From: Minisyncoccota bacterium
GTDB lineage: Bacteria > Patescibacteriota > Minisyncoccia > Phycocordibacterales > UBA2100
Assembly (NCBI GenBank): GCA_020058565.1
Contig: JAGVDT010000055.1
Span: 1-9,613 of the forward strand
Direction of reading: 5' to 3'
Length of the DNA stretch: 9,613 nucleotides
The stretch's first letter is position 1. The number at the start of each line of letters is the position of its first letter. A model generated the notes under the pieces. That model made no database searches. It was given only the letters and a program-made list of their open reading frames with translations, and was not told the DNA's origin. Positions 1-5,418 of the stretch are shown piece by piece. Both the position numbers and the translations under genes were made by a program.

Positions 1-37
1 GAACGATAGCAAAGAAACGATAGGCGTCAAATAAACA

Positions 38-65
38 GCCCCGCCTTCCTTTCGGTTGGCGGGGC
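38..65 (-). terminator. Rho-independent-type terminator of the 331-residue gene
   Basis: Positions 38-45 (GCCCCGCC) pair perfectly with 58-65 (GGCGGGGC) around a 12-nt spacer that can add a small inner CC/GG pairing (48-49 with 54-55). Read on the minus strand the stem is followed by the T-rich stretch TGTTTATTTG, as expected for the end of the gene at 105-1100. On the plus strand the downstream side (ATTTGGG) is weaker, so any termination in that direction is less certain. Confidence 0.75.
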
Positions 66-104
66 ATTTGGGTTCGTCGCGGTTTCGCGTCAGACCTATT
101 TGAT

Positions 105-1100
105 CTAAAGAACTATCGGCGTAAAGTTGCCGATCGTGTCGACTTTGTCTTTGAAAACGGACAAAACGCTGATCTCCCCTGCGGTCTCGACGGCCACATA
201 CTTTCCGCCGTTGAGACCTTCGGATCGTGCCTGGCGAATTTCGCCCATCGTCTTGTAGAGCAGGACTTCGTAGAAGTCTCCGTCAACCTCGATGTGGACG
301 CTCTTCGTCGGCTTCACGAGATCTTGCGCCGGGGCAAGAATTTTCGGCTTCTTCGCGTAGACCATCACGGCGCCTTCTTTGCATGGATTGCCTCCGCGCT
401 CCTTCAAGACCTTGAAGGCCTCGATGGGAGCACCGACTGACTCCTTCGTGATGGAGTCAACAAGAACGACGTACGTGCCGTGGGGCAACGATGGCCATTC
501 GTTTTCAAGCATCGGGAGTCCTTGCCGAGGCGCACCGTCTTTGGTGAAAACGACAATTCGCTCGCGGTTGTAGTACTCCTGAAGCCGCTTCTTCCGAGCG
601 TCCTCACGTGCGGCGTGAGCCTTTGCCTCAGCCTCGACGGCGTCTTTCTGCGCGCGCGCTTGGAGAAGCTTGCGTATCTTCTCCTCCGCCTCACTCAACT
701 CGACCTCGCGGTCGAGGAATGTCGCGGCACCGAGCTTCAAGGCGACGAGCTTGTTGACGGGTACTGGCGACTTGCCGATGCGCGCGACCGGAAGCACACG
801 CAGGACTTTTCCATTACGGCCCCTCGCAATGAATGCGACGACAAGCTCCTCGCCTGACATTGCCAGGCGGCCGTAGTCTGTCGTATGCTCAGATTTGTAG
901 TCCCAGATGACCTTGCCGTTCTGCTCAATTGAGCCGACCAGAAACGGTAGATTGCCAGGGACCTTAGGGCGCAGGACATTCACCGTGTACACGGCGCTGC
1001 TCGTCGTGATCTTGCCGATCTCGATTTCCATCCGGAGGTCGTCGTTGATGCTGTCGATGACGAACCCGGGGAACACGAAACGGCTTTGTACCGTGGCCAT
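105..1100 (-). CDS. Uncharacterised coiled-coil protein, 331 residues
   Basis: I do not recognise this protein. It starts at ATG 1100 with a strong SD (AGGAGAGG, 1106-1113, 5-nt spacer) and ends with TAG. No signal peptide or membrane segment is visible, so it is probably cytoplasmic. Residues about 1-130 look like a beta-rich domain with many short V/I strands. About 132-182 is a charged, Ala/Glu/Lys/Arg-rich helix typical of a coiled coil. About 183-331 is again mixed alpha/beta, with strands such as YVVLVDS and VHIEVDGDFYEVLLY. It stands alone on its strand between a clear promoter and a terminator, so it is a monocistronic gene. Its strong SD contrasts with the SD-poor plus-strand genes. 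No catalytic motif is apparent. Coding status is well supported; function is unknown. Confidence 0.85.
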   Translation of the reverse strand: MATVQSRFVFPGFVIDSINDDLRMEIEIGKITTSSAVYTVNVLRPKVPGNLPFLVGSIEQNGKVIWDYKSEHTTDYGRLAMSGEELVVAFIARGRNGKVLRVLPVARIGKSPVPVNKLVALKLGAATFLDREVELSEAEEKIRKLLQARAQKDAVEAEAKAHAAREDARKKRLQEYYNRERIVVFTKDGAPRQGLPMLENEWPSLPHGTYVVLVDSITKESVGAPIEAFKVLKERGGNPCKEGAVMVYAKKPKILAPAQDLVKPTKSVHIEVDGDFYEVLLYKTMGEIRQARSEGLNGGKYVAVETAGEISVLSVFKDKVDTIGNFTPIVL

Positions 1101-1155
1101 GGCGGCCTCTCCTATATTTGAGGGAACAATTGCAAGTCTCCGAACTTGCTTTGAA

Positions 1156-1183
1156 TTTATAACACGTATTTCTATTTCGTCAA
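1156..1183 (-). promoter_or_regulatory. Sigma70-type promoter of the 331-residue gene
   Basis: On the minus strand TTGACG (1178-1183) is followed after 16 nt by TATAAA (1156-1161), a good -35/-10 pair. The predicted start near 1149 leaves a leader of about 49 nt holding the SD. A perfect 6-bp inverted repeat, GCAAGT/ACTTGC (1132-1137 with 1144-1149), lies right at the predicted start and could be an operator; that last point is inference. Confidence 0.65.
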
Positions 1184-1205
1184 TGCATGATTACAAACTG
1201 GTCAA

Positions 1206-1214
1206 TGCTAGAAT
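1206..1214 (+). promoter_or_regulatory. Extended -10 promoter of the MBL-fold gene
   Basis: TGC-TAGAAT is an extended -10 element one base from consensus. I see no convincing -35. The predicted transcription start (6-8 nt beyond) falls on the ATG at 1221, which opens a 16-codon upstream ORF running into the MBL gene. Confidence 0.5.
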
Positions 1215-1220
1215 CCCTCC

Positions 1221-1271
1221 ATGTATTTTGCTTCTTTCTACAAGCTACAAGCTACAAGCTATCTGCTATGA
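1221..1271 (+). CDS. Possible leaderless 16-residue upstream ORF
   Basis: ATG at 1221 lies where the 1206-1214 promoter should start transcription, and the frame encodes MYFASFYKLQATSYLL before TGA at 1269-1271. That TGA overlaps the ATG of the MBL gene (ATGA), the classic arrangement for termination-reinitiation coupling. The 3' half of the ORF is made of the AGCTACA heptads, so the peptide carries the repeat-derived YKLQATSY. It may be a device for starting translation of the next gene, which has no SD, rather than a functional peptide. The arrangement is seen directly; translation is inference, and an ORF this short can arise by chance. Confidence 0.35.
   Translation: MYFASFYKLQATSYLL
1238..1267 (+). 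repeat. Tandem AGCTNNN heptads before the MBL start codon
   Basis: CTACAAG occurs three times in tandem (1238-1258), placing AGCT at 1243, 1250 and 1257, then TGCT in the same phase at 1264, directly before ATG 1268. A similar heptad array precedes the next gene at 1951-1981. Confidence 0.8.
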
Positions 1272-1888
1272 TCCTTACCTACCACAGCGGAGCATGCATT
1301 CGCGCATCGGCAGGCGACACTACTATCGTGTTCGCGCCCGTATCCAAACAGTCTAAAAATTTCAAACCCACGAACTTTGGCGCAGATGTGGCATTCATCC
1401 CGCTTAACCATGCAGACATGAACGGCGCTGAAGAAGCCGCCCGCGGCGACAAAAAGCCATTTGTGGTCTACGGCCCCGGCGAATACGAAGTCAAAGAAAT
1501 CACTGCGTCCGGTTTTGCCACGGTGCGCAAAGACAAAGCCGACGATCTGATCAACACTGTCTACTGGCTTAAATTCGACGGACTCAATGTGCTGTATCTC
1601 GGCTGCCTTGCATCGATGGATTTACCTGCTGAGCTTCTAGAAATGGATGAACCCGATGTGCTCATTGTCCCGGTCGGTGGCGGGCAGGTGCTTTCGCCCG
1701 CAGATGCGCAAAAGCTCGCGGTAAAACTCGAAGCAAAAGTCGTGATCCCGATCATGTACGACGACAAATCCCTCAAACAATTCCTCAAAGAAGCCGGAGC
1801 CGAAGGCACGAAAGCCGAAGAAAAACTCACTATCAAACCCCGCGACGTTGCAGACAAACAAAACGAAGTCGTAGTACTCAGCTTCTAG
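1268..1888 (+). CDS. MBL-fold metallo-hydrolase-like protein with degraded metal site
   Basis: 206 residues, soluble. The order of elements is that of a small metallo-beta-lactamase-fold protein of the UlaG-like/Lactamase_B_3 kind: N-terminal strands (LTYHSGACIRASAGDTTIVFAP, given here only in outline as residues 3-24), the metal-loop region ADVAFIPLNHADMNG (40-53), GPGEYEV (69-75), VLYLGCLA (108-115), DVLIVPVGGG (130-139) and VVIPIMY (158-164). The usual ligands are mostly missing: the HxHxDH motif is reduced to NHADMN, GD of the next motif is GC, and the late His of PMHY is Met163. It may therefore not be a normal hydrolase. I chose ATG 1268 because the longer frame only adds translated heptad repeat and the family N-terminus starts at MILTYHS. 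Its neighbours are a small membrane protein and gyrA. The fold is fairly sure, the substrate unknown. Confidence 0.8.
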   Translation: MILTYHSGACIRASAGDTTIVFAPVSKQSKNFKPTNFGADVAFIPLNHADMNGAEEAARGDKKPFVVYGPGEYEVKEITASGFATVRKDKADDLINTVYWLKFDGLNVLYLGCLASMDLPAELLEMDEPDVLIVPVGGGQVLSPADAQKLAVKLEAKVVIPIMYDDKSLKQFLKEAGAEGTKAEEKLTIKPRDVADKQNEVVVLSF

Positions 1889-1912
1889 CGTCGAGCTTCG
1901 ACGTCGAGGCTA
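1886..1912 (+). repeat. Palindromic element at the MBL stop codon
   Basis: Two nested hairpins are possible. CGTCGA (1889-1894) pairs with TCGACG (1898-1903) over a 3-nt loop. Alternatively TAGC (1886-1889) and TCGA (1891-1894) pair with TCGA (1904-1907) and GCTA (1909-1912). There is no T-tract, so it is not a standard terminator. Its TAGC...GCTA ends recall the hairpin at 9028-9051. Confidence 0.5.
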
Positions 1913-1924
1913 CGAAAGGTCAAA

Positions 1925-1972
1925 ATGCTTATGCACTGTATTTTACTGGCAGCTGAGAGCTCGAAGCTGTAA
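1925..1972 (+). CDS. Possible 15-residue upstream ORF before the membrane protein gene
   Basis: ATG 1925, with an SD-like AAAGGT at 1915-1920, encodes MLMHCILLAAESSKL and ends with TAA at 1970-1972, nine bases before the ATG of the next gene. Like the first upstream ORF it runs through an AGCTNNN array. Translation is not shown by the sequence, and chance is a real alternative. Confidence 0.2.
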   Translation: MLMHCILLAAESSKL

Positions 1973-1981
1973 GCTGGTGCT
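1951..1981 (+). repeat. AGCTNNN heptad array before the membrane protein start codon
   Basis: AGCT recurs at exact 7-base steps at 1951, 1958, 1965 and 1972, followed by GGTGCT and the ATG at 1982. The N positions differ between units (GAG, CGA, GTA, GGT), so the AGCT core and the spacing are kept while the rest has drifted. No SD is present otherwise. Confidence 0.65.
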
Positions 1982-2338
1982 ATGGTGATCCAGCGTACGA
2001 TAGAAAGTCTGAAAGAGCGTCCGCACGAAGAAAGGAGGGCAGTGGCGCTGAGCATTTCTATCGGCGTGATGGCGGTGCTTTTTATTGGGTGGTCCGTTTT
2101 TTTCTTCCGAACTCAAAACATCGCGCAAGTGCAGCAAGTGCCTGATGCATATAAAGACGCTGTTGCAAATGTGCAGGAAGCCTACAACCAAAGTCAGACT
2201 GGATGGGTGTCCGAAGCCACGAATGACTCAGAAGTGCGGACGCAACCAATTGTGCCGCAAGAAAATGCGACATCTGATACATCGGGTATTCAGTTTATAG
2301 AGGAAGCAAGCAGCGCTACTGACAGCACTTTGCCATAA
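1982..2338 (+). CDS. Small single-pass membrane protein, 118 residues
   Basis: I do not recognise a named family. A basic/charged N-terminal cytoplasmic stretch (residues 1-20) is followed by one hydrophobic helix (about 21-42), then a polar, Gln/Ser/Thr/Asp-rich tail of about 75 residues predicted outside the membrane by the positive-inside rule. The tail has low-complexity character and no catalytic motif or cysteine. It starts at ATG 1982 after the heptad array and ends with TAA at 2336-2338, just before a hairpin. It sits between the MBL-fold gene and gyrA on the same strand. My recollection that CPR genomes often carry such a gene upstream of gyrA is only that. Coding is supported by the N-terminal charge/helix pattern and length. 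Confidence 0.75.
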   Translation: MVIQRTIESLKERPHEERRAVALSISIGVMAVLFIGWSVFFFRTQNIAQVQQVPDAYKDAVANVQEAYNQSQTGWVSEATNDSEVRTQPIVPQENATSDTSGIQFIEEASSATDSTLP

Positions 2339-2343
2339 AAAGC

Positions 2344-2378
2344 GGCACCCCGACGCGATCTTGTTGCGACGGGGTGCC
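2344..2378. terminator. GC-rich hairpin after the membrane protein gene
   Basis: GGCACCCCG (2344-2352) pairs perfectly with CGGGGTGCC (2370-2378), and after an A/A mismatch CGC (2354-2356) pairs with GCG (2366-2368). On the plus strand no T-tract follows. On the minus strand the stem is followed by GCTTTTTATGG, but there is no minus-strand gene here. It may still end or stabilise the upstream mRNA, since the next promoter lies just beyond it. Confidence 0.5.
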
Positions 2379-2470
2379 TACAGACGAGGCTGCGGTACAG
2401 GCTCTATCACCTCGACTGATTCTCGGCCTTCAAAATACCACGAAAAAAGACGTGCGCAAAGCCCAGAATT

Positions 2471-2479
2471 TGATATAAT
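2471..2479 (+). promoter_or_regulatory. Extended -10 promoter of gyrA, near-leaderless
   Basis: TGA-TATAAT is a perfect extended -10 element. The ATG of gyrA lies at 2489, only nine bases beyond it, so the predicted start of transcription leaves a leader of about 0-4 nt. No -35 and no SD are visible, which fits leaderless translation. Confidence 0.65.
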
Positions 2480-2488
2480 TGTTCCAAC

Positions 2489-4534
2489 ATGGCCCGTAAA
2501 CCTGCACCCGAACGAGAGCCTTCAGCAGCGCAGGAAAAGGGCATCGTCCCTCGCTCTATTACGCAGGAAATGCGCGAGTCGTACCTCGACTACGCGATGT
2601 CAGTCATTACGGCTCGTGCACTCCCCGACGTGCGCGACGGCCTCAAGCCCGTGCATCGCCGTATCCTCTACACCATGGGCAAACTTGGCCTCACTGCTAA
2701 CGCCAAGACCCGCAAATCCGCGACGGTCGTTGGTGAAGTGATGGGTAAACTGCACCCGCATGGCGACAGCGCCATCTACGAGTCTATGGTCAAAATGGCG
2801 CAGGATTTCACCATGCGCTATCCGCTCGTGATAGGTCAAGGAAACTTCGGTTCCATAGACGGAGACAACGCCGCAGCTATGCGCTACACGGAGTCCAAAA
2901 TGTCTCGCCTGGGCGCAGAGATGCTCAAAGACATCGAAAAAGAAACGGTATCGTTTGTGCCAAACTACGACAACACCGAAGTCGAGCCGACGGTCTTGCC
3001 TGGCACTGCTCCAAACCTACTTTTAAACGGTACGCTCGGTATCGCGGTTGGCATGGCTTCCAACATCCCGCCGCACAATCTGCGCGAGGTCTGTGAAGCA
3101 GCAATCCATATCATCGAGAATCCCGAGGCCACCACGGAAGACCTCTTAAAATTTGTCCAGGGGCCGGATTTTCCGACGGGCTGCATTGCGTTTAACACCA
3201 AAGACATCGCGCATGCATACACCACGGGCCGCGGCCCGGTAGTGGTGCGCGGCGACGCCGAGATAGTCGAAGACAAAAAAGGCAATTACTCGATCATCGT
3301 CACCTCGATACCGTTTCGCGTGGTCAAAGCCGACCTCCTGACCAAAATCGCTGATCTTGTCCACGAGAAAAAGCTCGAAGGCATCAGAGACATTCGTGAC
3401 GAGTCGACCAAAGACATCCGTGTAGTGATCGAGCTCAAAAACAACGCGCATCCGCAAACGGTTTTAAACTACCTCTACAAACACACGCAGCTTGAAGAAG
3501 CGTTCCACTACAACGTCGTTGCCCTGGTAGACGGCGTGCCGCAGACCCTGAGCCTCAAAGCGATGCTCGAATACTACGTGGCGCACCGCAAAGACGTCGT
3601 GACCAAGCGCACCAAATTCGATCTCGACAAAGCGAAAGCTCGCGAACACATCCTCCTCGGGCTTTCCAAAGCGCTCGATCATATAGACGAAATAATCGCG
3701 CTCATCAAAAAATCCAAAGACACCGATGACGCTCGCAAGGGCCTCATGAGCAAGTTTAAATTCTCTGAAATTCAGGCCAACGCGATTCTTGAAATGCGCC
3801 TCCAGCGTCTCTCGGGCCTCGAACGCAAAAAGATCGAAGACGAGCTCGACGAAGTGCAAAAACTCATCGAGTACCTTGAATCACTCTTGAAAAGTCCGAA
3901 AAAAATGATGGACGTCATCAAGAAAGAAATTCAGGAGCTGATCGCGAAATACGGCGACGACCGCCGCACCAAGATTGTCAAACGCGCCGCCACCATCCTT
4001 TCGGCCGAAGACTTGGTGGCTGACGAGGACTCGGTACTCGTCCTTACATCGGGCGGCTATATCAAACGCACCAATCCGTCTGAATATCGCAGACAAAAAA
4101 GAGGCGGCGTCGGCGTAGTGGATCTCGACACCAAAGAAGAGGATTTCGTAACGCAGTTTTTGACGGCATCAGCGCATAGCGACCTACTTTTCTTCTCTGA
4201 CCGAGGAAAAGTGTACCAACTCAAAATGTACGAACTGCCAGAAGGCAAGCGCGCCACCAAAGGCAAAAGCATAATGAACTTCCTCACCATCGAGCAGGGC
4301 GAAAACATCACGTCCATACTCGCAATGCCTAAAGAAGTCAAAGCGCAGGAAGGGCTATCGCTCATGATGGCGACCAAAGACGGCACCGTGAAAAAATCCG
4401 CAGCCGCCGCATTCAAAGAAGTCCGTCGTTCGGGCCTAATCGGCATCACTCTGGATAAAGGCGACGCGCTCATCTCAGCGCAGTTTGTCCGCAAAGGCGA
4501 CGATGTCATAATGACCACTTCAAAAGGCCAGTAG
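2489..4534 (+). CDS. gyrA: DNA gyrase subunit A, cut short by an in-frame TAG
   Basis: GyrA is the DNA breakage-reunion subunit of gyrase (A2B2), which introduces negative supercoils using ATP bound by GyrB. The N-terminal winged-helix domain starts near residue 20. The catalytic Tyr is Y133 in AAMRYTE, and the quinolone-contact region reads HPHGDSAIYE, with S94 and E98 matching E. coli S83 and D87. The tower and coiled-coil/C-gate follow (LGLSKALDHIDEII, EMRLQRLSGLE). The C-terminal pinwheel domain begins near residue 510, and its GyrA box is QKRGGVG at 536-542, marking gyrase rather than ParC. The start is the ATG beside a near-leaderless promoter. At 4532-4534 the frame meets TAG after TTSKGQ (residue 681), but the same frame continues with unmistakable GyrA sequence to 5008. 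Reading through TAG would give about 839 residues, a normal GyrA length. The product ending here would lose roughly the last half of the pinwheel. Confidence 0.95.
   Translation: MARKPAPEREPSAAQEKGIVPRSITQEMRESYLDYAMSVITARALPDVRDGLKPVHRRILYTMGKLGLTANAKTRKSATVVGEVMGKLHPHGDSAIYESMVKMAQDFTMRYPLVIGQGNFGSIDGDNAAAMRYTESKMSRLGAEMLKDIEKETVSFVPNYDNTEVEPTVLPGTAPNLLLNGTLGIAVGMASNIPPHNLREVCEAAIHIIENPEATTEDLLKFVQGPDFPTGCIAFNTKDIAHAYTTGRGPVVVRGDAEIVEDKKGNYSIIVTSIPFRVVKADLLTKIADLVHEKKLEGIRDIRDESTKDIRVVIELKNNAHPQTVLNYLYKHTQLEEAFHYNVVALVDGVPQTLSLKAMLEYYVAHRKDVVTKRTKFDLDKAKAREHILLGLSKALDHIDEIIALIKKSKDTDDARKGLMSKFKFSEIQANAILEMRLQRLSGLERKKIEDELDEVQKLIEYLESLLKSPKKMMDVIKKEIQELIAKYGDDRRTKIVKRAATILSAEDLVADEDSVLVLTSGGYIKRTNPSEYRRQKRGGVGVVDLDTKEEDFVTQFLTASAHSDLLFFSDRGKVYQLKMYELPEGKRATKGKSIMNFLTIEQGENITSILAMPKEVKAQEGLSLMMATKDGTVKKSAAAAFKEVRRSGLIGITLDKGDALISAQFVRKGDDVIMTTSKGQ
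4532..4534 (+). other. gyrA: In-frame amber codon inside gyrA
   Basis: TAG interrupts the conserved blade motif SKGQ-x-IRF, where GyrA proteins usually carry a small residue such as Ala or Ser. A single change from TCG (Ser) would explain it. There is no shift of frame and no missing or extra codon. The two genes at 1268-1888 and 9075-9386 end in TAG, so TAG acts as stop in this genome. Sequencing error, a strain-level nonsense mutation, or readthrough are the options. Confidence 0.9.
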
Positions 4535-5008
4535 ATCAGATTTAAAGAATCCGATGTCCGTGAAATGGGCCGCCAGGCAGCAGGTGTGCGCGGCATGAAA
4601 CTCTCCGGCGGAGATTTCGTCGTAGGTACCGGCGTAGTGCCATCCGCCAAAGGCGCATCCGCCTCCAGCGGAAAAGACATTAAGGAGCCAGAACTTCTGG
4701 TAGTGTCCTCGACCGGCTATGGCAAGAAAACCAAGCTCAAAGAATACAAAACCCAAAGCCGCGGCGGCTCCGGTATCAAAACGATGTCAATCACCGCAAA
4801 AACAAAGCAGCTTGTAGGCGCCACGGTAATTACCGAAAAAGGCGGAGAGCTAGTAGCTATGTCGAAAAAGTCTCAGACCATCCGCACCGGCCTGGACGAA
4901 ATCCCGTCACTCAGTCGAGCCACGCAGGGCGTACGCGTCATGAAAATGCGCGAAGGCGATTCACTCGCATCGTTTGTCGTTTTCAACGGAGAGGAGGATT
5001 CCGAATAA
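4535..5008 (+). pseudogene. gyrA: C-terminal part of GyrA beyond the amber codon
   Basis: This continues the gyrA frame directly after TAG: IRFKESDVREMGRQAAGVRG, then further pinwheel blades (ELLVVSSTGYGKKTKL and ELVAMSKKSQTIR are typical blade cores) to TAA at 5006-5008. The first ATG in frame is at 4565, giving a 147-residue ORF, but it has no SD or promoter and starts in the middle of a blade, so independent translation is unlikely. Alone it would be part of a beta-pinwheel DNA-wrapping domain without the catalytic core. The sequence shows no further stop or frameshift, so if the TAG is real it is recent or tolerated by readthrough. Confidence 0.85.
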
Positions 5009-5017
5009 CATACAACG

Positions 5018-5042
5018 ATCGGCCGCCGAGAGGGCGGCCGAT
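5018..5042. terminator. Hairpin between convergent gyrA and small minus-strand gene
   Basis: ATCGGCCGCC (5018-5027) pairs perfectly with GGCGGCCGAT (5033-5042) over a GAGAG loop, a 10-bp stem. It lies 10 bases after the gyrA stop and 13 bases beyond the end of the opposing gene. There is no T-tract on the plus side and only a short mixed TTGTATGT on the minus side. A shared bidirectional 3' end is the natural reading. Confidence 0.65.
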
Positions 5043-5054
5043 GGCACGATCCGA

Positions 5055-5300
5055 TCACTTTCTTGGTGTCCAGACTTCTGGGATGCCATACTCGGCAGCT
5101 ATCATATCTGCTTCTTTCTTGGCGGCTTCTTCTGCTGCTTCGGCTGTATGGACCGGCTCAAGTTCGTCGTATTCAATCAACAAACCTGCCCTGACTACTG
5201 CGACTATGGGGTAGTAACGTGCTTCCCCACTCGCGTGTTTTATCCGCCTGTCGTATTGGTCGAAATCTGTGTAGTGGTCGACTCCTATGACTTTAGACAT
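5055..5300 (-). CDS. Small unknown acidic protein, 81 residues
   Basis: I do not recognise this protein. The start is ATG 5300, chosen because GGAGAG (5306-5311 on the minus strand) sits 5 bases upstream; a longer frame to 5372 would run over the promoter. It begins MSKVIGVDHYTDFDQYDRR, has a hydrophobic strand-like stretch (PIVAVVRAGLLIEYDEL), an Ala/Glu/Lys-rich helix (HTAEAAEEAAKKEADMIAAE) and the tail YGIPEVWTPRK, ending with TGA. It has no membrane segment or signal peptide and no cysteine. It is convergent with gyrA and divergent from the methyltransferase gene. A possible -10 (TATAGT, 5329-5334 minus strand) lies 29 nt upstream of the start codon, without a clear -35. Confidence 0.65.
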   Translation of the reverse strand: MSKVIGVDHYTDFDQYDRRIKHASGEARYYPIVAVVRAGLLIEYDELEPVHTAEAAEEAAKKEADMIAAEYGIPEVWTPRK

Positions 5301-5404
5301 GGATACTCTCCGGCTGCTGCTGTTTGGCACTATACGATAATCGCAAAAAAACGCTATTGTTTCCCCACACAAAGCAAGAAGCCTAAAAAGCGCGTACGGA
5401 GTGC

Positions 5405-5412
5405 TATATAAT
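5405..5412 (+). promoter_or_regulatory. -10 promoter of the methyltransferase operon, leaderless start
   Basis: TATATAAT contains a perfect TATAAT at 5407-5412, preceded by TGC at 5402-5404. ATG 5419 comes six bases after it, at the predicted transcription start, so the first gene is probably translated without a leader. No -35 or SD is visible. Confidence 0.6.
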
Positions 5413-5418
5413 TTGCCT

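Noticed and set aside
1238..1258. CRISPR or large tandem repeat
   Set aside because: The units are 7 bases, only three or four copies, with no spacers; no CRISPR array, insertion sequence or tRNA gene was seen in the window.
1187..1267. N-terminal extension of the MBL-fold protein to 1187
   Set aside because: The extra residues are only the translated promoter region and heptad repeat; the promoter at 1206-1214 lies inside it, so such a start would not be transcribed.
2489..4534. ParC (topoisomerase IV subunit A) instead of GyrA
   Set aside because: The GyrA box QKRGGVG at residues 536-542 and the multi-blade C-terminal domain, continuing past the TAG, favour GyrA.
2489..5008. Alternative genetic code (TAG as sense) as explanation for the gyrA stop
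   Set aside because: Genes at 105-1100, 1268-1888 and 9075-9386 end naturally at TAG with sensible C-termini, and TGA also ends genes at 5055, 5999 and 7728, so neither TAG nor TGA looks reassigned.
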